The translations under genes and the position numbers were made by a program. This document shows positions 25,443 to 34,447 of a DNA stretch of 42,685 nucleotides, in pieces (the stretch's first letter is position 1; the number at the start of each line of letters is the position of its first letter). The DNA comes from Acidipropionibacterium thoenii DSM 20276. Lineage in GTDB: Bacteria > Actinomycetota > Actinomycetes > Propionibacteriales > Propionibacteriaceae. The notes beneath the pieces were generated by a model. It was not told the origin of the DNA and searched no databases. It was given only the letters and a program-made list of their open reading frames with translations. The stretch spans positions 1-42,685 of the forward strand of contig NZ_AUHZ01000018.1 of NCBI RefSeq assembly GCF_000423445.1, read 5' to 3'.

Positions 25443-26072
25443 ATGAGCCAAGCTGCGAAGAAGAGCGAGAATCATGCACGGATGAGCGCTCTTGACGATA
25501 GGGCGATCTCGGCATCAGAAGGGCTGAGCGGCCCCGCCCATGAGAATCGGCGCAAGCGGAGAAGAAGTCATACTGACCCGTGCAGTTCTGCAGGGATCGA
25601 TCGGCCGAACTCTAGGCAAGGCACCCCAGCTCCAGCATTCGTTTCACTACGCTCGGAGGTCTTGGCCGCGATTGACGCTATGCAACAGAATCTCGGACAT
25701 CCGTGGTCGATCGCCGAGCTGGCCCGGGTGGCGCACGTGTCGGGCTCACACTTGATGAGGCTGTTCACCGAGGAAATCGGGATGGCGCCGATTGCGTGGC
25801 TGACGCGTCGGCGTGTTCAAGAGATGGCTCGTCTGCTGCGAGAAACGGGCCTGTCGATCCTAGAGATTGCTCGGCAGGTCGGTTGGCGAGATCGGGGCCA
25901 CGCGTCAGAGCAGTTCAAGCGAATCGCTGGGGCCACCCCCACCCAGTATCGTGCCCGGCAAGACGACGCGTCTGAGCGGCACTGCTTGTGGTGCGGCCAA
26001 CCCATCCCAGCCGGTGATACAGCTGCTGAGATCGGGGATCGTCGCAATCTCGGCGGGGATGTGACCATGTGA
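25443..26072 (+). CDS. AraC-type helix-turn-helix protein of the ICE
   Basis: A protein of up to 209 aa. The AraC DNA-binding domain is clear from about residue 70: WSIAELARVAHVSGSHLMRLF and LSILEIARQVGWRDRGHASEQFKRIAG with a typical TPTQYR end. After it comes CLWCGQPIPAG, a CxxC that may bind zinc, which is unusual for AraC proteins. The first 65 residues are unlike a sensor domain and the ribosome binding site is poor, so the true start may be downstream. It precedes the transfer operon and is a candidate regulator of it. Confidence 0.75.
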   Translation: MSQAAKKSENHARMSALDDRAISASEGLSGPAHENRRKRRRSHTDPCSSAGIDRPNSRQGTPAPAFVSLRSEVLAAIDAMQQNLGHPWSIAELARVAHVSGSHLMRLFTEEIGMAPIAWLTRRRVQEMARLLRETGLSILEIARQVGWRDRGHASEQFKRIAGATPTQYRARQDDASERHCLWCGQPIPAGDTAAEIGDRRNLGGDVTM

Positions 26073-26212
26073 AGCCGTCCCAGCTGACAGGAGAGTGTTT
26101 CTGCTGCTAGTCCGGGTGTGACACGTCGGGTTCGTTGTGGTTCCTGACGGTCACTGTAGGGGTTTGTGTTGTCCGTCGTCTTGTTGCTGGTGGTTCCGGC
26201 GTACCTGATGGT

Positions 26213-26238
26213 CACCGGGTCGGTTCTTCGGCCCGGTG
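26213..26238 (+). promoter_or_regulatory. hairpin in leader of transfer operon
   Basis: Seven-base arms caccggg/cccggtg with a 12-base loop lie 29 bp before the ATG of the ArdC-like gene. It may be an attenuator or an RNA processing site. No clear -35/-10 pair could be fixed in 26073-26266. Confidence 0.3.
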
Positions 26239-26266
26239 TGCAGGTTCGCGGAAGGAGGCCGGCAGC

Positions 26267-27352
26267 ATGGCTAGGAGTGTGGAGGATGCCCGGGCGGTTC
26301 GGGAGGCGAAGCTTGATGCGCTGCATGACCGGCTGACGGGTGCGGTCGAGCAGTTGGTCTCGGGTGAGGATTGGGCCCGAGCACTGGAGTTCGCGGCCCG
26401 GTTCCGTGCGCGGTCGTTCGCGAACACGATCCTGATTTTCACGCAGCACCAAGAGGCTCATGAGCTGGGCTTGGTGCCGGACCCGGTGCCGTCGCATGTG
26501 GCGGGCTATCGGCAGTGGCAGCAGTTGGGCCGTCAGGTGTCGAAGGGGCAGCCGGGGTATCAGATTCTGGCGCCGGTGACGGGAAGGTTCGCGTCGGCGA
26601 CCCCGCAGGATGCTGAGTCGTGGCGGCGGCTGGGTAAGGGTGAGAAGCCGCGTGCGGGTGAGACGGTGCGCACGAAGATGGTCGGCGTCCGCCCCGCCTA
26701 CGTCTGGGACGCCTCCCAGACCGCTGGCGATCCGATCCCTGAGCCGCCGGCGCCGCGGTTGTTGGAGGGGCAGGCTCCTGCCGGGTTGTGGGAAGGCCTC
26801 GCCACACAAATCGCCACGGCCGGCTTCGAGCTGAGGCTGGTCGCGGATGCATCGGAGATTTTCGGGGCGAACGGGCTGACCGACTACAGCAACCGGGTGG
26901 TGTCGGTCCGTGAGGACATGGACCCGGCGGCGCAGGTGAAGACCCTGGCCCACGAGTTGGGACACGTGCTGTTGCATGGCCCGGACGCTAGTGAGGCGCG
27001 GCAGCATCGTGGGATCAGTGAGGTCGAGGCCGAATCGGTCGCGTTGATGGTGGGTACCGCGCATGGCATGGACACCTCCGGCTACACCGTCCCGTACGTG
27101 TCGACGTGGGCGGCCCGGGTGGCGGGCCAGGACCCGGTCGAGGTGGTCAAAGCCACCGGGGAACGGGTCCGCAAGACGGCGCTGGGGATTTTGGAGCAGC
27201 TCGACACGGTGCAGGTCGGCGACGGCACCCCGCCCGGTCTGGAACGCGACACCCCCACTCGCGAACCCGCGACACGGCAGGCCCCTCCTGCGCCAGCGGT
27301 GTCGGAGCCGGTGGGGCGGGTGGTGTCGGGGCGTGAGGCGGTGGCGCTATGA
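26267..27352 (+). CDS. ArdC-like antirestriction protein with ImmA/IrrE-type protease motif
   Basis: A 361-aa protein. The N-terminal ArdC-N-like ssDNA-binding region is marked by RARSFANTILI, HVAGYRQWQQLGRQVSKGQPGYQI and KMVGVRPAYVWDASQT. The C-terminal zinc peptidase has HELGH at 229-233 and a downstream EVEAES glutamate. ArdC-type proteins coat incoming single strands and blunt host restriction. It starts at the ATG behind a strong ggaggcc; the frame upstream is non-coding. It is the first gene of the operon and overlaps the primase gene by an ATGA. Early expression after DNA entry would fit its role; this is inferred. Confidence 0.88.
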   Translation: MARSVEDARAVREAKLDALHDRLTGAVEQLVSGEDWARALEFAARFRARSFANTILIFTQHQEAHELGLVPDPVPSHVAGYRQWQQLGRQVSKGQPGYQILAPVTGRFASATPQDAESWRRLGKGEKPRAGETVRTKMVGVRPAYVWDASQTAGDPIPEPPAPRLLEGQAPAGLWEGLATQIATAGFELRLVADASEIFGANGLTDYSNRVVSVREDMDPAAQVKTLAHELGHVLLHGPDASEARQHRGISEVEAESVALMVGTAHGMDTSGYTVPYVSTWAARVAGQDPVEVVKATGERVRKTALGILEQLDTVQVGDGTPPGLERDTPTREPATRQAPPAPAVSEPVGRVVSGREAVAL

Positions 27353-28266
27353 GCCCGAACCTCTACCACCTGGCCCGGCTTCTCGCTCCTGGCTCGGATC
27401 GATCGCTGGGGCGGGTGGCGGGTGATCTCGCATCGGCGGGTGTGCCGGTGTTTCCGTGCGCGCCCGGGCAAAAGCGCCCGCTCACGGCACGGGGGTTCCA
27501 CGACGCCACCACCGATCCCGCCCAGATCAAGGAGTGGTGGGCGCGATGGCCGGACGCGAATCTCGGGCTTCCCACCGGGGCGGTCTCCGGTGTCGTAGTC
27601 GTGGATGTTGACATCCGCGAGCACGTGGATGGCCGGGAGAGCATGCGCCGCGCCCTCGATGCGGGGCGGGCAGGTGTGCCGGTGTTCACGGTGGTCTCCC
27701 CCTCGGGTGGACGGCATGGCTACTACCCGGCCACGCCAGGTGTGGTGCAGCGGTCGTCGCAGACCAGCGCGGGCGTGGATTTCCGCGGGGATGGCGGCTA
27801 CATCGTCATCCCACCCTCACACACAGATGCCGGCTCGTATCGGCTGGCCACTGTCCGGCGGGGCGCGGCGAGCGGGATCGACAGTGACGCGCTGCGGGAC
27901 TTCCTCGACCCCCGGCCCGCCCTGCGACCGCGCGCTGCTGATCGCGGCATGGCTCAGAGCGAGCCTGGGGTGGTGGTGTCGCGGCTGGCTGCGTGGGTGG
28001 CGGGTTTGAGTGAGGGCGAGCGGAATCGGGGGTTGTTCTGGGCAGCCTGCCGGGCCGCGGAACACGACATCACACCAACCACCGCAGTGGATGTGCTGGG
28101 CGCCGCGGCTACTGTGGCGGGGTTGGGTCCGCGGGAGATCGCCACCACCGTCCGGTCGGCCTACCGCACCGCCCACCCCACCACGTCCACAGCACCCAAG
28201 CCCACCGAACCAGCGGCAGCATCGCCGGTGCGGGTGCCGGTGGGCGCGGGGTGGGGGCTGGCGTGA
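27349..28266 (+). CDS. bifunctional DNA primase/polymerase (Prim-Pol)
   Basis: A 305-aa archaeo-eukaryotic-type primase. Seen are the entry motif VFPCAPGQKRPLT, DANLGLPTG, the catalytic DVD at 86-88, SPSGGRHGYY, and GVDFRGDGGYIVIPPS, in the normal Prim-Pol order. It would prime the transferred single strand or replicate the excised circle. There is no helicase domain; the C-terminal 100 residues are a helical extension. ATGA overlap with the ArdC gene and GTGA overlap with the next gene imply translational coupling. Confidence 0.9.
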   Translation: MSPNLYHLARLLAPGSDRSLGRVAGDLASAGVPVFPCAPGQKRPLTARGFHDATTDPAQIKEWWARWPDANLGLPTGAVSGVVVVDVDIREHVDGRESMRRALDAGRAGVPVFTVVSPSGGRHGYYPATPGVVQRSSQTSAGVDFRGDGGYIVIPPSHTDAGSYRLATVRRGAASGIDSDALRDFLDPRPALRPRAADRGMAQSEPGVVVSRLAAWVAGLSEGERNRGLFWAACRAAEHDITPTTAVDVLGAAATVAGLGPREIATTVRSAYRTAHPTTSTAPKPTEPAAASPVRVPVGAGWGLA

Positions 28267-29099
28267 GGGCGCGGCGGTGGGCAGTGCGGACAGCGGTCGC
28301 GGGGACGGTGTTCATCGCGATCGGGGCGCTCTGGCTGTCCTTCACCTCTCTAGCTGATCTCGCGGCCCGTTCGGGCATCGGGGCAGGTCAGGCGTGGGCA
28401 TGGCCGCTGATCGTCGACGGCATCATCGTGGTCGCCACCGTCGCCGTGGTCGCTCTGGCTGGGCAGAAGGCTGCCTGGTATCCCTGGGCCCTGTTGATCG
28501 GCGGTGCCATCGTCTCGGTCACCGCCAACGCCCTGCACGCCATCGTCGCCGCCGACGCCGACGTCCCGGCCTTGTTGGCGGCAGCGATCGCGGCGGTTCC
28601 GCCCGTGGTGTTGCTGGCGATCACCCACCTCACCGTCATCCTCACCCACACCACCAGCCCCGAGACGCAGACCGTGATCTGGCAAACCATCGCCCAACAG
28701 AACGACCTGCCCACACCAGCCCCAAGACCGGGCATCGAGGCAGAGCCTATGCCGGCGGCACTCCTACAGCACGAAGCCAGCGACACCGTCGACCTTGGCG
28801 ATGAACGACCGACCACACCGGAATCCGGTCCGTCTCCGATGAAGCACGTCGAGGCAAAGCCCGCGCCCGAGGCTTCGACTCCGACAGCTCCTGATGAGGA
28901 GACCGTTCGAGGCGTTCCCGAGACGGCTGGGGTGGGTCGGCGAGAGCGGGCTGCCGGGCTTCGGGGGCGGGGGTGGTCGAACAAGCAGATTGCCGCCGAG
29001 CTGGGCGTGCATCCGTCCACGGTGGGCCGCTGGCTCACCTCCACACCGACGAGGAGTCCTGAACCTGACACCAACCCATCGATGAAGGAGACATCATGA
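28263..29099 (+). CDS. DUF2637 membrane protein with C-terminal HTH
   Basis: A 278-aa protein. The first 130 residues contain four hydrophobic helices (VAGTVFIAIGALWLSF, PLIVDGIIVVATVAVVAL, YPWALLIGGAIVSVTANAL, PALLAAAIAAVPPVVLLAI) typical of the DUF2637/SpdB-like family of actinobacterial mobile elements. An acidic Pro-rich linker follows. A C-terminal HTH (RGWSNKQIAAELGVHPSTVGRWL) may bind element DNA, linking it to the membrane. The start is the GTG overlapping the primase stop. The family function is unknown; a role in intercellular spread is assumed for Spd proteins. Confidence 0.85.
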   Translation: MRARRWAVRTAVAGTVFIAIGALWLSFTSLADLAARSGIGAGQAWAWPLIVDGIIVVATVAVVALAGQKAAWYPWALLIGGAIVSVTANALHAIVAADADVPALLAAAIAAVPPVVLLAITHLTVILTHTTSPETQTVIWQTIAQQNDLPTPAPRPGIEAEPMPAALLQHEASDTVDLGDERPTTPESGPSPMKHVEAKPAPEASTPTAPDEETVRGVPETAGVGRRERAAGLRGRGWSNKQIAAELGVHPSTVGRWLTSTPTRSPEPDTNPSMKETS

Positions 29100-29641
29100 G
29101 CACCCACGAACACGAGCAACACCCCTCGGAGCCGCCGGTCCACGACGACTACGGCCCACCCCATCCCGAAGAACTCGCCCTGACCACCCCCGACCACCCC
29201 ACCGAGAACCTCGACCAGGAGACAGTGAGTGAGCGAGGCGGTTTTGTCCCACCCAAGGCGCCGGTGGAAGAGCTCGATGAGCAGCTCGCCCCCGACATCG
29301 ACGGAGCAGACGCTGGTGCTCCGGGGCTGGGTGAGGGTGCGGAGGGGGTGCCGGAGGCGGTCAAGGCCCGCACCACCCGGGATGCAGGCCGGCCTGTGGG
29401 TCGGCAGGTGGGGCGGGGCGTGGAGTGGGTGCGTCCGACCGACCTGCTGGCCCGACGTGGCGCCACAGTCGCTGGCCGCGGCATCCACTTCCAGACCGCA
29501 CTGAGCCAGAAGACCCGCCACGGCATCACGGTAGGTACGCGGCGCGTCGGTGATCGGGCTGCGCGGTTGGCGCCGTTGTCGGCGTTCAGCCACGGGCGAG
29601 GCCAGTCGGTGTCGGGTCGGTCCGCAGTGGGGATGAGCTGA
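29096..29641 (+). CDS. hydrophilic hypothetical protein of the transfer operon
   Basis: A 181-aa protein with ATGA overlap to the preceding gene. The first half is acidic and Pro-rich and probably disordered. The second half is basic (VEWVRPTDLLARRGATVAGRGIHFQ ... GTRRVGDRAARLAPLSAF) and resembles small conserved proteins found at this place in related elements. No enzymatic motif or membrane segment is seen. It may be a DNA-binding or adaptor protein; function unknown. Confidence 0.75.
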   Translation: MSTHEHEQHPSEPPVHDDYGPPHPEELALTTPDHPTENLDQETVSERGGFVPPKAPVEELDEQLAPDIDGADAGAPGLGEGAEGVPEAVKARTTRDAGRPVGRQVGRGVEWVRPTDLLARRGATVAGRGIHFQTALSQKTRHGITVGTRRVGDRAARLAPLSAFSHGRGQSVSGRSAVGMS

Positions 29642-29743
29642 GCGTGGTGACCAGCAATGACGACTCTCGCCAACACCACCACGACAACACTGCCGCCGAC
29701 ATCTGGGGTGGAGGTGCGCACCTGCTTGACAGGAGGCACCACC

Positions 29744-30640
29744 ATGACCCACACCACAACACCAACCACCGGCACCACCACTGAGACCCGGAGCGAGTCG
29801 ACAACGCCGTCGACACCCCACCCCGACAGCTCGGACTTCCGCACCAGCGAGGGGCTGCGGGCCCTATTGGAGCATCTGGCCGAGCACGGATGGCGCAACA
29901 ACCCCCACGCCAGTGAGCTGTTGGAGTTCGCGGCGGAGCGGTTCGCACCCTTGGCGCGCAAACACGGCCTGGATGTATGGGAGGCCGCGTCGGCGGCGTT
30001 TGATGTGATGCGCACCCCGGCGGCAAGGAAGGCCGCAGACCCATGGGCGGTGGTCACGCATGCGGTGCGGATCACCTGCATCTACGAAGAACGCGCCCAA
30101 GGGCTCCTGTGTTCAGTCCACCAGGCCCGCCGCGCCCACATCTCCGCCCACCACGACCCCGAACGGTTCTCCGACCGCGAAACACCCCTGTACGAATACC
30201 ATCCCGCGTTCCATCTCACAGACCCCCACCACCGTGAGGATGCGGAGCCAAGCGCGGATGTGGGTTCGAGCGTGCAGGCAGCAGTCGCGGATGCGACCCG
30301 GTTGTTCGTGCTGCTGGGATGGCCGGAAGCCTCAGCTCGGGCCGGGGTGGATCACGTCACCAACGCCCTGGCCCGGATCGGGTCCCGGCGCGGCACCTAC
30401 GAAGCCTTGCGGCGCGACAAACACGCCCGCGCCCTGCTCGACCTGTCTGCCCCGGCCTGGACGTGCCTCCTACGGGTCCTGCTGGGCCATCCCGAACCTG
30501 CCTACGCCACCACAGCGACCGGGCGCGGGATCCTGCTGCGCCTGCTGCTCGGGGAGACCCTGGCAGACCTGTTGGGTGATGACGCCCTGGTCGCCGCCAT
30601 CGTCCGCGCAATACCGGGGCGGGAACGGGTGCGGTCATGA
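29744..30640 (+). CDS. hypothetical protein before parB
   Basis: A 298-aa protein. The start is the ATG with aggagg at 29731-29736, the best ribosome binding site in the operon; the frame is open further upstream but Thr-rich and unlikely. The first 40 residues are Thr-rich and low complexity. The rest is helical, with WEAASAAFDVMR, AVVTHAVRITCIYEERAQGLL and LFVLLGWPEASARAGVDHV. Proteins of this shape recur before parB in actinobacterial ICEs. No function is known. Its 3' end overlaps parB by ATGA. Confidence 0.78.
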   Translation: MTHTTTPTTGTTTETRSESTTPSTPHPDSSDFRTSEGLRALLEHLAEHGWRNNPHASELLEFAAERFAPLARKHGLDVWEAASAAFDVMRTPAARKAADPWAVVTHAVRITCIYEERAQGLLCSVHQARRAHISAHHDPERFSDRETPLYEYHPAFHLTDPHHREDAEPSADVGSSVQAAVADATRLFVLLGWPEASARAGVDHVTNALARIGSRRGTYEALRRDKHARALLDLSAPAWTCLLRVLLGHPEPAYATTATGRGILLRLLLGETLADLLGDDALVAAIVRAIPGRERVRS

Positions 30641-31683
30641 CTACCCCGGGGCACATCGAGCTGGACCGCACCGTCGACTCCCTGCATGTCGGCCGACGTC
30701 ACCGTGCCGACCTGGGTGACATCGATGCGCTGGCGGCCTCGATTGAGCGCGATGGGTTGTTGCAACCGTTGACGGTCAGCCCCGACGGGGTCCTGATCTG
30801 CGGGGCACGACGGCTGGCGGCAATCAAGCAGCTCGGCTGGCGCACCGTCAACGTGTGGGTCCGCTCCGGCATCTCCGACCGGCTCGGTCATCTGCTGGCC
30901 GAACAAGACGACAACGTCCTGCACAAGCCGCTCACCGCGCTGGAAGCCGCCGCCCTCTACCGCGAACTGAAATCCCTCATGGCCGAGGATGCTGCGCGTC
31001 GCAAGGCCGCGACCCAGTTCCGCAGCGACAACCAGCCCGGAACCGACGGTCCCGGAAAATTTCCGGAACCGTCGGGAGCCACCGGTGAGGCTCGTGAGCA
31101 GGCTGCCGGAATGATTCCCGGTGGGGCCTCGTACAAGACGCTGGACAAGATCGGCTTCCTCGAACAGGCCGCCAACGACGAGGCGCTGCCCGAACACGTG
31201 CGGGCAGCAGCGAGGCAGGGGTTGGAGGAGATCGATGCGGGCAGCCCGGTCCATCCGGTCTACGAGACCATCCGCAACCACACCGCCAGCCCCGATGCTG
31301 GCGATGAGGCGTTGCATCAGGCCGCGGCCGATGCCCTCGCCCGCATCCAATCCGCCGGCAGACCGAAGCCCGCCCCGACCAAGAAGCCCAAGAACGACAC
31401 CGAGGACGCGCCGGTGCAGTACCCGGTACGGGCGTTCGTGGTGACGTGGACCGAACTGGATCAGTGGTGGATCCACTACGACCCGGCCGTGCTCGCCGTC
31501 GAACTCACCGACGAACAGGTCGCCACGTTCCTGCGCGTCATCCAACACACCATCGCGTTCGCCGACGCCCTCCAAGCCACCCTCACCACCCCGGACAACG
31601 CCACCGCATCCGACCCCGAGGACCTTGACGGGGAGCTCGGTGACGAGGCGGCGGGTGGGCGTCCACAGCTGCGCGCCATCTAG
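30637..31683 (+). CDS. ParB-like nuclease-domain protein
   Basis: A 348-aa protein. The N-terminal ParB/Sulfiredoxin-like domain is clear: VDSLHVG, IDALAASIERDGLLQPLTV, the GARRLAAIKQLGW box (GxRR), and the helix LTALEAAALYRELKSL. The C-terminal part (VRAFVVTWTELDQWWIHYDP) is an element-specific domain. No ParA is encoded nearby, so it may act as a regulator or DNA-binding accessory rather than in classical partition. ATGA overlap with the preceding gene. Confidence 0.88.
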   Translation: MTTPGHIELDRTVDSLHVGRRHRADLGDIDALAASIERDGLLQPLTVSPDGVLICGARRLAAIKQLGWRTVNVWVRSGISDRLGHLLAEQDDNVLHKPLTALEAAALYRELKSLMAEDAARRKAATQFRSDNQPGTDGPGKFPEPSGATGEAREQAAGMIPGGASYKTLDKIGFLEQAANDEALPEHVRAAARQGLEEIDAGSPVHPVYETIRNHTASPDAGDEALHQAAADALARIQSAGRPKPAPTKKPKNDTEDAPVQYPVRAFVVTWTELDQWWIHYDPAVLAVELTDEQVATFLRVIQHTIAFADALQATLTTPDNATASDPEDLDGELGDEAAGGRPQLRAI

Positions 31684-31728
31684 CTTCTGCCTGCTGGTGT
31701 GTGGGGTGGGTGGGTGCACCTGCTGGGC

Positions 31729-32418
31729 ATGGACACTTCTGATCGTTCGTCGCGTCGCCGGCTCGTGCTGATCGCTGCCGGCTCGGTCACGGCCCTGGTG
31801 TGCGGGGTCGGGATCTACGGCCTGGCCACCGGACCCCACACTCCCACCAGCACCCCGGGCACGTCACCGACCACCACCAGCCCGTCAACCTCCGCAACCA
31901 CCACCGCCAAGCCTTCGGCCTCGGGGGCGCCGGCGGTGCCACCCGTGCCGCGGAGCGCTGCTCCGGAACAGTTCGCACGCAACGTCGCGACCACACTGTT
32001 TGCGTGGGACACCACCACCGGGCTGCTGCCGCTGGACTACACCTCGGCGATCCTCGCCGTCGGGGACCCCAGCGGCGACGAACAAGCCGGCCTCGCCACC
32101 GACGTCGCCGCCTACCTGCCTTCGCGGACCGCCTGGCAGGACCTGCGTGAATACGGCACCAGTCAGCATCTAACGATCGACCGCGCCTACATCCCCGACC
32201 AGTGGGGCGAAGCCCTTGCCCAGGCACCCGAGGGCCAACTCGCACCCGGCACGGTCGCCTACACCATCGAGGGCACCCGGCACCGCGCCGGGACCTGGAA
32301 CGGTGAACCGGTCACCTCGGCCCACAAGGTGGAGTTCACGGTGTTCGTGGTCTGCGCGCCGACCTACGACACCTGCCACCTGCTGCGCCTGTCGCATCTC
32401 GACAACCCGCTGCGGTGA
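31729..32418 (+). CDS. membrane-anchored VirB8/TcpC-like transfer protein
   Basis: A 229-aa bitopic protein: a short basic N-terminus (SSRRRLVLIAAGSVTALVCGVGIYGL) forms one membrane helix, then a Thr/Pro/Ser linker crosses the wall-proximal space, then a compact C-terminal domain (APEQFARNVATTLFAWDT ... HKVEFTVFVVCAP). This topology fits the NTF2-like VirB8/TcpC assembly proteins of Gram-positive conjugation systems. The fold is inferred. The start ATG lacks a strong RBS; a GTG at 31699 is possible. It ends seven bases before the hydrolase gene. Confidence 0.65.
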   Translation: MDTSDRSSRRRLVLIAAGSVTALVCGVGIYGLATGPHTPTSTPGTSPTTTSPSTSATTTAKPSASGAPAVPPVPRSAAPEQFARNVATTLFAWDTTTGLLPLDYTSAILAVGDPSGDEQAGLATDVAAYLPSRTAWQDLREYGTSQHLTIDRAYIPDQWGEALAQAPEGQLAPGTVAYTIEGTRHRAGTWNGEPVTSAHKVEFTVFVVCAPTYDTCHLLRLSHLDNPLR

Positions 32419-32425
32419 CCTGGCC

Positions 32426-34043
32426 GTGAAGAAGCTCGCCGTTCTCGCTGCCGTGCTCGTGCTGTTCAGCCCCGCCTTGCTCCTGCTGGGGGTTGGGATG
32501 ATGTTCAGCCCCGGCGCCAACGCCTCCTGCACCACCGCAAGTGCTTCAGGCCCCGGGGTGGTGGGGCCGGTGCCGGACTCGCTGGACGTGACGACCGCTG
32601 ACGGGCAGACCTTCACGCTGAACACCACCCAGCTCACCCACGCTGCCACCATCATCCAGACCGGCTCCCGGATCGAAGGGGTCACCCGTGACGGGCTTCA
32701 GATCGCGCTCATGGCCGCGCTCACCGAGTCGAATCTGCGGATGCTGGCCAACACCAGCGTCTACCCCGACTCCGGAAACTACCCCAACGACGGGGACGCC
32801 TCCGACCACGACAGCCTCGGCCTGTTCCAGATGCGACCCCAAGCCGGGTGGGGCACCGTCGCCGACCTCATGGACCCCGTCTACCAGGCGCGCGTTCTTC
32901 GGCGGCCCTACTGGCCCCAACCACCCCTCACCCCGCGGACTGCTCGACATCCCGGGCTGGCAGACCCTGTCGAAAGGCGAAGCCGCCCAAGCCGTGGAAG
33001 TCTCCGCCTACCCCGACCGGTACGCGAACTACGAGCCTGTCGCCGAACAGATCCTGACCACACTCACCACCCCCAGCACCACCAGTCCATCGCTACCGGA
33101 GACCGGGCGTGTGGTCTTCCCGCTGCCGGAGGGCACCTGGGTCGCCACCTCGCCGTTTGGGATGCGGGTCCACCCCATCACCGGGGAGAACAAGCTCCAC
33201 ACCGGCGCGGACTACTCCGCCCCCGACGGCACCCCCATCCTCGCCGCCGCCGACGGCATCGTCACCCACGCCTCGATGTCGGGCGGGTACGGCGGGCTGA
33301 TCATCATCGAACACACCATCGGCGGGCAGAAGGTCGCCACCGCCTACGCCCACCTGTGGGAGACCGGCTTTCACGTCAACGTCGGCGACACCGTCACCGC
33401 CGGACAACACATCGGCGATGTCGGCTCGGCCGGCTACTCCACCGGCGCGCACCTGCACTTCGAACTCCGCCAAGGCGGCAGCGACGGCGAGTTCACCGAC
33501 CCCCAGCCCTGGCTCGACGAATACACCACCGGCAACCTTCCAGCCCCCACCACGCCGGTCGAGCAGGAAGGCTGCAACCCGGCCGCGACGCAGCCCGCGC
33601 CGCCCCAAGGGCCCGATGCCGGGGACCCGGACCGCAAGGTCGATGACCCCACCACCGACGGACAGATCACCGCCCGTATGCTCCACGTCTACACCCAAGC
33701 CCTCACCGCATACCCCGACAGCTCCTGGGCCTGCTACTCACCCCGCCCCGGCACCAAATCCGAACACCCCCTCGGACGAGCCTGTGACGTCACGTTCGGC
33801 AACGCCATCGGGACCCGACCCACTCCCCAGCAGCTCGAAACCGGGTGGGCACTGACGAACTGGCTCAAAGACAACGCCGAAACCCTCGGCGTCGAGTACC
33901 TCATCTGGCAAGGCCAAATCTGGTCCCTCGCCCGCGACGCCGAAGGCTGGCGCCCCTACAACGGCGGCGGCATGCACGACCCCAACGACGTCACCGGCGG
34001 CCACTACGACCACGTCCACATCACCGTCAAAGAAGGTAGCTGA
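32426..34043 (+). pseudogene. conjugative cell-wall hydrolase, frameshifted
   Basis: The 5' part encodes a signal/anchor (KKLAVLAAVLVLFSPALLLLGVGMMF) and a lysozyme-like domain (LMAALTESNLRM with the likely catalytic Glu, DSLGLFQMRPQAGWG). The 3' part, in the other frame, encodes an M23 endopeptidase (HTGADYSAP and HLHFELRQGG) and a C-terminal VanY/M15-like domain (SEHPLGRACDVTFG, HYDHVHI). The frames meet at gcgcgcg (32888-32894): one extra gc would restore ...DPVYQARAFFGGPTGPNHPSPRG. An intact version would open peptidoglycan for the transfer channel. The start GTG follows the previous stop by seven bases. A sequencing error or reversible slippage is possible instead of true decay. Confidence 0.85.
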
Positions 34044-34048
34044 TACCC

Positions 34049-34315
34049 GTGAACATCTACCCCGACTTCGACGCCCTCGGCGACAACACCACCCTCCACA
34101 ACGTGATCGGCGCCCTCTTGACGTTCGTCCTCGTCACCGCCGTCCTCACCATGCTCATCTCCGGCATCACCTGGGCCATCGCCACAGCGAACGGCAACCA
34201 CACCACCGCCACCAAAGCCCGCACCGGACTCCTCGTCGCCCTCGGCACATCCACCCTCGCAGGCGCCGGCATCACCTGGCTCAACTGGCTCATCGCGCTT
34301 GGCGACCAGTTCTGA
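34049..34315 (+). CDS. small two-TM transfer protein (DUF6112-like), first copy
   Basis: An 88-aa protein with two hydrophobic helices (NVIGALLTFVLVTAVLTMLI and TLAGAGITWLNWLIAL) joined by a basic cytoplasmic or external loop. It aligns along its length with the protein at 37901-38233. It begins five bases after the hydrolase gene and belongs to the same operon. The size and topology recall VirB2/VirB3-like subunits, but that is only a comparison. Confidence 0.8.
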   Translation: MNIYPDFDALGDNTTLHNVIGALLTFVLVTAVLTMLISGITWAIATANGNHTTATKARTGLLVALGTSTLAGAGITWLNWLIALGDQF

Positions 34316-34321
34316 ACACGA

Positions 34322-34349
34322 TCATTTCAGAGGCCTCGCCCTGAAATGA
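34322..34349. terminator. hairpin between backbone gene and STAND cargo gene
   Basis: A nine-base stem tcatttcag/ctgaaatga with a ten-base loop begins six bases after the stop of the first two-TM gene. It lacks a T-run. It lies at the point where backbone GC gives way to AT-richer cargo, so it may end the upstream operon or mark the insertion boundary. Confidence 0.5.
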
Positions 34350-34447
34350 CTGCGTCTCAGCCAACGTAACTCGCACGAAGTCCTGACCAATGCCGTGGGC
34401 GACGGAAGGCTACCCATGCCCTGGCCGCTCCACGTAGGGTGGGCGCC

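Noticed and set aside
26135-26266. Upstream extension of the ArdC-like gene
   Set aside because: A strong ribosome binding site precedes the ATG at 26267, and the upstream translation has no resemblance to the family.
28388-29821. Long minus-strand frame opposite the DUF2637 and following genes
   Set aside because: No domain character, and it covers several genes with overlapping starts and stops on the plus strand.
32926-33646. Continuation of the first hydrolase frame past the frameshift
   Set aside because: After 32894 this frame is Arg/His/Pro-rich, whereas the other frame carries clear M23 and VanY-like motifs.
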